This document shows, in pieces, positions 1 through 5,049 of a DNA stretch of 6,486 bases. The notes beneath the pieces were generated by a model that made no database searches, was not told where the DNA came from, and worked only from the letters and a program-made list of their open reading frames with translations. Position 1 is the first letter of the stretch; the number at the start of each line of letters is the position of its first letter. The translations under genes and the position numbers were made by a program. Source of the DNA: an uncultured Ruminococcus sp. (GTDB taxonomy: Bacteria > Bacillota > Clostridia > Oscillospirales > Ruminococcaceae); NCBI GenBank assembly GCA_947176565.1, contig CAMWRC010000070.1, positions 1 through 6,486 of the forward strand, in the 5' to 3' direction.

Positions 1-2
1 CT

Positions 3-905
3 CATCGGGTTATTCCTGCTGATGAATGTCCGCTCCAGCCTGAAATTTTTTCTGATATTCTTCATGTTATTCTTGATTATGTAAATTCTGAAAATATTTC
101 TGTCTATAACGAAAAATCAGGCACTGGGATTCTCCGGCATATCTATCTCAGAAAAGGTTTTTATTCAGGTGAAATTATGGTATGCATCGTAGCAAGAAAA
201 GATATTTCACGCCGGCTTGTTTCGCTGTGCCGGATTCTTTCCGGAAAATTCCATGATATAAAAAGCATTGTTCTGAATACAAATCCTGATAGAACAAATG
301 TGATTCTTGGTCAGAAATGTATAACACTTTATGGTTCAGATACTATTTCCGATACCATGTGCGGAAATAAAATTGAGATTTCACCGCTTTCATTCTATCA
401 GATAAACACGCCGCAGGCGGAAAAACTATACCGCAAGGCTCTTGAATACGCCGAACCGTCGCCGGATTATACTCTTGCAGACCTTTATTGCGGAGCAGGT
501 ACTATAGGCTTATCAATGGCGGAATATTTCAGGAATATCATAGGCATTGAAATAATTCCAGAAGCTGTTGAGAATGCAAAAAAAAATTCCGCTGTAAACG
601 GCATAGAAAATGCTCAGTTCTTCTGCGGCGATGCCGGTGAAATATTTGGAAATCTTTCATATCAGCCGGATATTGTTGTTGTTGACCCTCCGAGAAAAGG
701 CTGTTCTGTTGAAACCCTTGATGTGATTATAAAAACTTCCCCGAAAAAAATTATTATGATTTCCTGCAATCCTGCGACAGCTGCCCGTGATTCAAAATAT
801 CTTTCGCAGCGGGGATATTCTGTTGAACGTGTATGCGGATGTGACCTTTTTCCGGCAACAAAGCACGTTGAGTGTGTAGTATGTATTTCAAAGGAGGAAT
901 ATTAA
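3..905 (+). CDS. rlmD: 23S rRNA (uracil-5-)-methyltransferase, RlmD/RlmCD (TrmA) family, 5'-partial
   Basis: SAM-dependent enzyme that methylates C5 of uracil in 23S rRNA. The reading frame is open from base 3, so the gene starts left of the window. About 300 C-terminal residues are visible; the family is usually about 450, so the TRAM domain and Fe-S cysteines should lie outside. The first visible residues (HRVIPADECPLQ) already match the family. Seen in order: the FYQINTPQAE motif; SAM motif I DLYCGAGTIG (480-509); the acidic GIEIIPEAVENA strand; DPPRKG (684-701); the catalytic cysteine in SCNPAT (TGC at 765-767); and DLFPATKHVE, whose glutamate (870-872) is the expected general base. All key residues of the visible part are intact. 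A methionine at 177 is internal, not the start. In Firmicutes this family often modifies both U747 and U1939 (RlmCD); which applies here cannot be read from sequence. The stop overlaps the next start by one base. Confidence 0.93.
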   Translation, partial: HRVIPADECPLQPEIFSDILHVILDYVNSENISVYNEKSGTGILRHIYLRKGFYSGEIMVCIVARKDISRRLVSLCRILSGKFHDIKSIVLNTNPDRTNVILGQKCITLYGSDTISDTMCGNKIEISPLSFYQINTPQAEKLYRKALEYAEPSPDYTLADLYCGAGTIGLSMAEYFRNIIGIEIIPEAVENAKKNSAVNGIENAQFFCGDAGEIFGNLSYQPDIVVVDPPRKGCSVETLDVIIKTSPKKIIMISCNPATAARDSKYLSQRGYSVERVCGCDLFPATKHVECVVCISKEEY

Positions 906-1069
906 TGTCATATTTTTTTATAGATTATGAAAGTGTCGGTGCGGAGGGAATGAACGGATTGAAAAATCTGACTGTCAAAGATACTTTAATTATTTTTTAC
1001 AGTGAAAATACAAGTGCAATGACATTCGGACTTCATCTAATTTGCGGCAGGATACCCCGACTTCTATAA
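905..1069 (+). pseudogene. truncated PIN/NYN-like nuclease-domain protein (N-terminal fragment)
   Basis: The ATG at 905 shares its A with the TAA of the upstream methyltransferase. AAGGAGG at 891-897 lies 7 bases before it, so this start is much better than the one at 872, and translational coupling is likely. The 54-residue product begins MSYFFIDYESVGAEGMNGL and continues through a TVKDTLIIFYSEN stretch. An acidic FIDYE(N/S)V start followed by a hydrophobic strand and FYSEN resembles the first strands of PIN-like/NYN RNase domains found in Clostridia, normally much longer proteins. This assignment is from memory of the family and rests on about 45 residues. The last nine or so residues (from about ICGRIPRLL) are encoded by the left hairpin of the inserted element, and the stop TAA (1067-1069) falls in that hairpin. 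I could not find the missing C-terminal part on the right side of the insert in any plus-strand frame, so the 3' half appears lost. The fragment lacks most metal-binding residues and is probably non-functional. Confidence 0.6.
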
Positions 1070-1087
1070 GTCGGGGAGGAATGCCGC
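1044..1087 (+). repeat. left-end hairpin of the inserted element
   Basis: An outer stem GCGGCA (1044-1049) pairs with TGCCGC (1082-1087). After a five-base internal loop on each side, a perfect 9-bp inner stem CCCCGACTT (1055-1063) pairs with AAGTCGGGG (1068-1076) around a CTAT loop. It lies immediately upstream of the internal promoter and contains the stop codon of the truncated gene. It may act as the element's left transposition hairpin, and the following pyrimidine-rich stretch (CTCCTTTCTTTTT, 1091-1103) might let it terminate the upstream operon as well. Confidence 0.7.
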
Positions 1088-1101
1088 TTCCTCCTTTCTT
1101 T

Positions 1102-1130
1102 TTGACAAAATAAAAATAATATGCTATACT
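1102..1130 (+). promoter_or_regulatory. near-consensus sigma-A promoter with extended -10
   Basis: TTGACA (1102-1107), a spacer of exactly 17 bases, then TATACT (1125-1130) preceded by TGC (1122-1124), which gives an extended -10. Transcription would start at about 1136-1138, reading right into the gene-free, hairpin-rich interior. This is the strongest promoter-like sequence in the window, and no protein-coding gene follows it on this strand. Confidence 0.75.
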
Positions 1131-1136
1131 GTAGTC

Positions 1137-1477
1137 AGACATAATTGTGAGAAAACCGTTACAGACAGAAAAGGCACTCATGTGTATCCTGAAAAGTTAG
1201 GATATAAGGTTTTACTGTCTAACCGTACAGTATGTAAAATCTTAAGCGTAAGAAAAGTATACTTTGCTGTAAGGCTGGGAAGTATCAGTACCGCTTACAG
1301 TTGTATATGAGTATATCTTGTATACAAGGGGCGTTGTCAGCCGTCCCACGATGTCACGTCAGTTCGCTGTAAAACGTTCTAAAAAGGTAGGAGATTGCAA
1401 AATCGTCTGCACTACCGGATAGTGACAAGCCCCCACTTCTTAGCGAACGAAGTGAGCGTAAGTGGGGGGAGTTGACT
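1137..1477 (+). ncRNA. putative structured non-coding RNA (omega-RNA-like) of the inserted element
   Basis: Starting just after the strong promoter, the sequence holds a chain of stem-loops and no recognisable protein. These are TATCCT/AGGATA (1185-1190 with 1199-1204); TCTTA-AGCG-TAAGA (1240-1253); CTGTAAG/CTTACAG (1267-1273 with 1294-1300) with a CTG/CAG inner pair; GGGGCG/CGTCCC with one G-U pair (1328-1347); GGTAG/CTACC (1386-1390 with 1412-1416) enclosing GATT-GCAA-AATC, a GNRA-type tetraloop (1393-1404); and the terminal hairpin at 1430-1468. A longer-range pairing AGACAG/CTGTCT (1163-1168 with 1215-1220) encloses the first. TnpB-type elements produce an omega RNA that ends at the right end of the element and takes its guide from the flank. 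By analogy the guide would begin near 1475. The transcript, its 3' end and any partner protein are inference; folding was done by eye. Confidence 0.4.
1430..1468 (+). repeat. right-end hairpin of the inserted element
   Basis: CCCCCACTT (1430-1438) pairs perfectly with AAGTGGGGG (1460-1468) around a 21-base loop. The stem can be extended outward with an internal loop by CAA (1426-1428) with TTG (1472-1474) and AGT (1421-1423) with ACT (1475-1477). There is no T-run after it, so it is not a classic intrinsic terminator. Its style (AAG-CCCCCACTT ... AAGTGGGGG-GAGTT) fits the right end of an IS605/TnpB-type element, where it would mark the cleavage site and the end of an omega RNA. Confidence 0.65.
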
Positions 1478-1566
1478 GTACACTTATATATTTATGAGAT
1501 TTCCGGAGTAATCAGCAAGTAAACAATCAGAATACAATGCTCTTATGTCAAGGATTCCTTATGACA
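1478..1566. other. short gene-free flank with an imperfect hairpin
   Basis: No open reading frame of note and no match to the missing end of the PIN-like gene. At its right edge ATGTCAAGGA (1545-1554) pairs with TCCTT and GACAT (1556-1560, 1563-1567) with a two-base bulge and an almost absent loop, overlapping the first base of the LysR stop codon. On the minus strand it would be the first structure behind the LysR gene, but no U-tract follows, so calling it a terminator is weak. Confidence 0.3.
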
Positions 1567-2499
1567 TCATAATACCGTCATTGATTCTGCAAATTCCGTT
1601 ATAAAATCAATAAACGACTTCACTACTCTGCCGTTTTCAGAATTTTTCTTACATACCGCCATATCAATTGTGCGTATATTCACTTCACTGCAATTCTTGA
1701 CAATCATATTGAACTGCGGCGAATAATTCCCGCGCGGACTTGGCGATACCCACATATACGAATCCTTTATTGTATTGAGAAGCATTACCTTGCTTCCGTT
1801 GTCGCGCACGAATATTCTCCTGTCAGCATCGCTGTTTTCATATCCGCTGCGGACATATGTCCTGTCGAACAGATTTATTTCATCATCGGCATGAACGATT
1901 TCCGGATATTCTTTCAAATCATCAAGAGTAACACTTTCGCGGTCAGCAAGCGGGTGTTCTGCCGACATAAGCGGCATCATGTAGAATCCGCACATTTCAC
2001 GCCCCGAAAGCTTACGGTTATTGAACTGTTCCTCATACATATGCTTCTGACTTTCAGGCATACGTATAATTCCAACATCTGCCTTTCCGCTGCTTACGTC
2101 CTCGATAACTTTATTAGTATTGGTTTCCCAGAAATGTATTGATATTTTTTCATCGCGGTCGAGTTCATTCACCCACGTTCCGATTGCAACGGATACATAG
2201 GCTGAACGAACTGCCGCCACTTTCAGTACAACGCCTTCGTCGCCATGGTTTGTGTAATCTGCTTCAAGGCTGTGCATACTTTCGACTATATCCTTTGCAC
2301 GAATCAAAAAGCTTTCGCCCTCCGGAGTAAGCACCATTCCGTTGGGTGTACGCCAGAAAATCTGCATACCTATCTCTGCTTCGAGTTCTTTGAGTGCGAT
2401 ACTTATATTAGGCTGTGCCTGAAAAAGATTTTTTGCTGCTGCGGTAATGCTTCCGGCGTGTGCGATAGCGATAACATATTCCAACTGCTGAATTTTCAT
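1567..2499 (-). CDS. LysR-family transcriptional regulator
   Basis: A 310-residue protein, the normal length for LysR regulators (about 290-320). Residues 1-60 form the winged helix-turn-helix, with the signature SITAAAKNLFQAQPNIS at about 17-33 followed by LKELEAEIG and the wing motif TPEGESFLIRA (58-68). A linker helix follows, then a periplasmic-binding-protein-like effector domain from about residue 90 to the end, including GKADVGIIRMP (138-148). The effector is not predictable from sequence. The ATG at 2499-2497 has AGAGGTG (2507-2513, minus strand) at a good distance, and residue 1 matches the usual LysR start (MKIQQLEY). It is a monocistronic gene with its own promoter; the regulated target is unclear because no divergent gene lies next to it. 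The upstream membrane glycosyltransferase points the same way and is separated by about 190 bases. Confidence 0.93.
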   Translation of the reverse strand: MKIQQLEYVIAIAHAGSITAAAKNLFQAQPNISIALKELEAEIGMQIFWRTPNGMVLTPEGESFLIRAKDIVESMHSLEADYTNHGDEGVVLKVAAVRSAYVSVAIGTWVNELDRDEKISIHFWETNTNKVIEDVSSGKADVGIIRMPESQKHMYEEQFNNRKLSGREMCGFYMMPLMSAEHPLADRESVTLDDLKEYPEIVHADDEINLFDRTYVRSGYENSDADRRIFVRDNGSKVMLLNTIKDSYMWVSPSPRGNYSPQFNMIVKNCSEVNIRTIDMAVCKKNSENGRVVKSFIDFITEFAESMTVL

Positions 2500-2532
2500 A
2501 AAATTACACCTCTTTTTATTTAATCCAATTAC

Positions 2533-2568
2533 TATGCTATAATAATATACTCAGAATATTATAACATA
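2533..2568. promoter_or_regulatory. candidate operator: imperfect inverted repeat over the LysR promoter
   Basis: TATGCTATAAT (2533-2543) and ATTATAACATA (2558-2568) are inverted copies with 10 of 11 matches, separated by 14 bases. The right arm contains the minus-strand -10 of the LysR gene, so a dimer or tetramer bound here would block its transcription. LysR proteins typically repress their own gene from AT-rich dyads of this kind. That this one is bound by the neighbouring regulator is inference. Each arm also reads as TGN-TATAAT, so part of the symmetry could come from two opposed -10 boxes. Confidence 0.45.
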
Positions 2569-2586
2569 AAAATTTCAGATATTCAA
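2558..2586 (-). promoter_or_regulatory. promoter of the LysR gene
   Basis: On the minus strand TTGAAT (2586-2581), a 17-base spacer and a perfect TATAAT (2563-2558) preceded by TGT, giving an extended -10. Transcription would begin about 50 bases before the LysR start codon. Confidence 0.65.
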
Positions 2587-2650
2587 GTGATTTTCCGATA
2601 TTTTCACCCAAAATTCACAACTTGAGGTAATAAATTCAGTAATTATATAA

Positions 2651-2668
2651 CAATGCTTTATTGCATTG
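2651..2668 (-). terminator. weak hairpin behind the GtrII-like gene
   Basis: CAATGC (2651-2656) and GCATTG (2663-2668) form a 6-bp stem with a six-base loop, 23 bases after the stop of the upstream gene. In the minus-strand direction the hairpin is followed by TTATATAATT, which is U-rich but not a clean U-tract, so termination would be weak. Confidence 0.3.
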
Positions 2669-2691
2669 AAATTCATAAATCAAGCAGACAG

Positions 2692-4287
2692 TTATTCTTC
2701 AACAGGTCCGAATTTTACAACAACAGTATCATTAATAACTTTAATTGAGCCGTCATCAGGATAATACGGCATATCAATAACCTCCGGCAAATCAGCAAAA
2801 TCTTCCTCATCTGCAAGTTCAGGACTAAATCCACACCAGTTATTCATGAATTGCTTCCATGTAGTATTTATCAGCTTTTTAGTATTCAAAATTGGGCTAA
2901 TGTAAAATCTTCCAAATTCACTTAAATCTTCAAGTGTCAAGTCTTCCTTAGAGTTTGGATTAATATAACAAACCGGCATTTCGTCCTGATAACCCTCTAC
3001 ACTTTTGATTTGTGTAATCAGAACTGTAAAATAACTTATCATACGCTGTTGTTCGTATTCAGCTTTCAGATAATTGATATTAGCATATCTGCAATAAGAG
3101 AAAGAAAGAAATAACATTAATGCTGTTGCTGAACCATAAACTGCTCTGGTAATATTGAGTTCGGGAAATTCAGAAATATTTAACAGAAACACTAAATATA
3201 CAAATATCATTGACTGACCATACAACATCAATGTAGATACTGACTTCGGGTCACACATAACAAAAATAAAACTAAAAGCAAGTGGAAGTATAAGTATAGA
3301 TAATGTCAGCAAAGTACCTCGGAAAATACTTTTCCTGAATGTCTTGATTATTATATTCAGTGAAAGTACAGCAATAAATAATAAAATCAGAATATAAATA
3401 TGTCTTATTCGAAATGGAAACATTGAAGGAACTTTTATCATATCCTCAGGTACAAAAAAACGATAAAAAGCAGTAATAACCCTTGATAAGTATACAGAAA
3501 CAGGTTCTTTTCCCATATTATTTATATTTTTGTAATCACTCAAACTCCTCCCTGTGTAAACAAGAGAACATTTGGTTATAAGAAAATACATCAAAACACC
3601 GGAAACAACTGCTCCTAAGTTATATATCATATATATATATGATTTTGATATAGCCGGTTCTTTTGGCTTATTAATAGTTTCATCTGTCAGTCTGTAAATG
3701 AAATATAACACAGCCAGACTTAGCATAACTGGTATGAACGCCTGATATATTCCAATTGAAAATGCCATCAGAAGTACACCAATCGAAAAATACAGAACAC
3801 TTCTCTTTCTGTTTACAACCCATACTCCGGCAACCGCCAATAAAATAGAAATCATATAGTAAGGAGCTGTAAACATATATCCAAATATTCCAGTAATTGT
3901 AGGAAAAGAAATAAGTATTCCAGTAATGGATATACAAAGTAATGTCTGCTTAATATCCAGAAGATTAATTATAAGATAAGCAGAAGCGGCTATACACAGG
4001 ATAGAAATAAATCCATTAAACAGAGGAAGACTGTAAAATCCATCCCCGAACAGTATCATATACAATTTTCCAAGTACTGCAAGTCCCCACCTGCCTGATG
4101 TAACAGTACCACCTATATCAAACAGATGCCTAGCATCATCACGTACTGAATATTTGTTAAACAAAGTCATTCCATGAGCAAAAATTCCCCAGACAACAGA
4201 ACTAATCAATACAATCCAGATTCTCTTATCCATTTTTTTTACTTTATTCAAAATTATACAATCAAGACTATCCTTTTCGCTTTGCAT
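2692..4287 (-). CDS. multi-pass membrane protein, GtrII-like glucosyltransferase family
   Basis: A 531-residue integral membrane protein. The first membrane span is at about residues 22-43, and further hydrophobic spans lie near 85-110, 113-133, 138-158, 163-198, 217-238, 296-316, 324-346, 354-371 and 382-400, so about ten. After the last span comes a hydrophilic C-terminal domain of about 130 residues. Between spans one and two sits SVRDDARHLFDIGG followed by SGRWGLAVLG (47-73). Acidic and GRW motifs in the first outer loop, with this topology, are typical of the GtrII-type glucosyltransferase family (Glucos_trans_II). Those enzymes transfer glucose from a lipid carrier to surface glycans on the outer face of the membrane. 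The start at 4287 is supported by AGGAGG (4294-4299) six bases upstream; the methionine at residue 19 has no such site. A possible -10 TATAAA lies at 4319-4314. No flippase (GtrA) or other glycan gene is nearby, so the acceptor is unknown. Confidence 0.72.
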   Translation of the reverse strand: MQSEKDSLDCIILNKVKKMDKRIWIVLISSVVWGIFAHGMTLFNKYSVRDDARHLFDIGGTVTSGRWGLAVLGKLYMILFGDGFYSLPLFNGFISILCIAASAYLIINLLDIKQTLLCISITGILISFPTITGIFGYMFTAPYYMISILLAVAGVWVVNRKRSVLYFSIGVLLMAFSIGIYQAFIPVMLSLAVLYFIYRLTDETINKPKEPAISKSYIYMIYNLGAVVSGVLMYFLITKCSLVYTGRSLSDYKNINNMGKEPVSVYLSRVITAFYRFFVPEDMIKVPSMFPFRIRHIYILILLFIAVLSLNIIIKTFRKSIFRGTLLTLSILILPLAFSFIFVMCDPKSVSTLMLYGQSMIFVYLVFLLNISEFPELNITRAVYGSATALMLFLSFSYCRYANINYLKAEYEQQRMISYFTVLITQIKSVEGYQDEMPVCYINPNSKEDLTLEDLSEFGRFYISPILNTKKLINTTWKQFMNNWCGFSPELADEEDFADLPEVIDMPYYPDDGSIKVINDTVVVKFGPVEE

Positions 4288-4350
4288 AACAAACCTCCTA
4301 TATTTTCCCTGATTTTATAAATTTAATCACAATAAACAATATTATCTAAA

Positions 4351-4381
4351 CAAAATCCCCTGTCCCGAATCCGGAAAGGGG
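4351..4381 (-). terminator. intrinsic terminator closing the ffh-rpsP-khpA unit
   Basis: Seven bases after the khpA stop, the minus strand reads CCCCT-TT-CCG-GATT-CGG-GAC-AGGGG followed by ATTTTGTTT. The 5-bp outer and 3-bp inner stems with a GATT loop and a U-rich tail make a good rho-independent terminator. It separates the housekeeping operon from the membrane glycosyltransferase downstream. Confidence 0.8.
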
Positions 4382-4388
4382 AAATTAA

Positions 4389-4622
4389 TTACTCAATTGT
4401 TACAGTGACTTTAAGTCCATTTTTAGCAGCTCCGGCTCTCATTATAGTTCTGAGTGCCTTTGCAATTCTGCCCTGTTTGCCGATAACGCGACCCATATCG
4501 TCCGAAGCAACAGACAAATGGAAATTGATTACGCCTTCCTCATCGGGGGCGTCCTCAACAATTTTTATAGCAGCCTTATCCTCAACAAGACCTGCTGCAA
4601 CTGCATAAAGTAAATCTTTCAT
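4389..4622 (-). CDS. khpA: small KH-domain RNA-binding protein KhpA (YlqC family)
   Basis: A 77-residue protein consisting of one KH domain, which is the family's usual length. The RNA-binding GXXG loop is GKQG at residues 48-51, within GRVIGKQGRIAKALRTIMRA. In Firmicutes KhpA pairs with KhpB (Jag/EloR) and influences RNA levels and cell elongation. The start MKDLLYAVAAGLVEDK is chosen because GAGGAGG (4627-4633, minus strand) precedes it by four bases and it matches the family's N-terminus. A 12-residue longer version would need a TTG at 4658 and adds a sequence foreign to the family. It follows rpsP by 83 bases and is the last gene of this unit. Confidence 0.93.
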   Translation of the reverse strand: MKDLLYAVAAGLVEDKAAIKIVEDAPDEEGVINFHLSVASDDMGRVIGKQGRIAKALRTIMRAGAAKNGLKVTVTIE

Positions 4623-4658
4623 AGTGCCTCCTCGGAATAAAACGCAGCCTCGGAACAA

Positions 4659-4687
4659 GAGGCACAGACCTCTTATGGTCTGTCCTC
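4659..4687 (-). promoter_or_regulatory. strong intercistronic hairpin between rpsP and khpA
   Basis: GAGG (4659-4662), an unpaired C, then ACAGACC (4664-4670) pairs with GGTCTGT (4677-4683) and CCTC (4684-4687), giving an 11-bp stem around a six-base loop. It starts 18 bases after the rpsP stop and ends about 37 bases before the khpA start. No U-tract follows on the minus strand, so it is more likely a processing or stability element, or a partial attenuator, than a full terminator. Confidence 0.6.
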
Positions 4688-4705
4688 CTCCTCGGCACAG
4701 GGAAA

Positions 4706-4948
4706 TTAAAGAACGCCTTCGATTTTAAGAAGTTTCTTTACTGTATCTGTAGGCTGTGCGCCCTTCTTTATCCAATCCTTAGCCTTATCAGCGTCAATCT
4801 TGATTACAGAAGGTTCTTTAGTCGGGTCATAGTAGCCGATTTCCTCAACGAATCTGCCGTCTCTGGGGTATCTTGAATCAGCAACAACAACGCGGTAGAA
4901 AGGAGCTTTCTTAGCACCCATTCTTCTCAGTCTGATTTTTACTGCCAT
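4706..4948 (-). CDS. rpsP: 30S ribosomal protein bS16
   Basis: An 80-residue protein with the complete bS16 signature: it starts [19 protein letters not shown], continues with [23 protein letters not shown] and ends with a lysine-rich [17 protein letters not shown] segment. bS16 binds 16S rRNA early in assembly of the small ribosomal subunit. Length and sequence are fully typical. The ATG at 4948 is supported by GTGAGGTGAG (AGGTGAG at 4954-4960, minus strand). It lies 101 bases downstream of ffh and upstream of khpA, a frequent order in Firmicutes. Confidence 0.98.
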   Translation of the reverse strand: MAVKIRLRRMGAKKAPFYRVVVADSRYPRDGRFVEEIGYYDPTKEPSVIKIDADKAKDWIKKGAQPTDTVKKLLKIEGVL

Positions 4949-5007
4949 TTAAACTCACCTCACAAAACAAATTTATATATATTCAAACAGCATAAGCCGT
5001 ATGAAAA

Positions 5008-5021
5008 TCAGATTAATCTGA
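5008..5021. repeat. 14-bp perfect palindrome between ffh and rpsP
   Basis: TCAGATTAATCTGA is a perfect palindrome about 28 bases after the ffh stop. On the minus strand it is followed by TTTTCAT, so it could be a weak attenuator hairpin or a dyad near an rpsP promoter. No clear -35/-10 pair could be assigned in this gap. Confidence 0.35.
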
Positions 5022-5049
5022 ACTGACTAATAGTTTGCATTCTCAATTC

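Larger units (their letters stand above)
1041..1477 (+). mobile_element. putative non-autonomous IS200/IS605-like element (transposase-less)
   Basis: A gene-free block of about 435 bp starts where the PIN-like reading frame loses family resemblance. It is bounded by two strong, unrelated hairpins: CCCCGACTT/AAGTCGGGG on the left and CCCCCACTT/AAGTGGGGG on the right. Subterminal imperfect palindromes of this G/C-rich style, without terminal inverted repeats or target duplication, are characteristic of IS200/IS605-type ends, and the right hairpin followed by GAGTTGAC resembles right ends of TnpB-type elements. No tnpA (HUH transposase) or tnpB (RuvC-like) protein can be read inside. One frame stays open up to a TGA at 1308-1310 but has no ATG and no recognisable motif. 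The exact tips are uncertain by several bases. Alternatives are a decayed remnant of a full element, or an unrelated structured RNA gene that replaced the end of the nuclease gene. Confidence 0.5.

Noticed and set aside
990..1181. 63-codon minus-strand frame across the element's left end
   Set aside because: Runs through the left hairpin and the promoter; no ribosome binding site or similarity that I recognise.
1143..1310. Open plus-strand frame without ATG inside the element, considered as a tnpA or tnpB remnant
   Set aside because: No HUH, RuvC or zinc-finger motif can be seen and there is no start codon; the hairpin content argues for non-coding sequence.
1041..1477. CRISPR array, group II intron or retron
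   Set aside because: No regular direct repeats with spacers, no domain V-like hairpin with intron boundaries, and no reverse transcriptase gene in the window.
1891..2523. Three plus-strand frames opposite the LysR gene
   Set aside because: Antisense to a complete, typical LysR gene, with no family resemblance and no ribosome binding site.
3680..3937. 85-codon minus-strand frame inside the GtrII-like gene
   Set aside because: Out-of-frame reading of membrane-segment codons; aromatic-rich translation without recognisable domain.
4623..4658. Longer khpA from a TTG start
   Set aside because: The extra 12 residues are not family-like and the internal ATG has an excellent GAGGAGG site.
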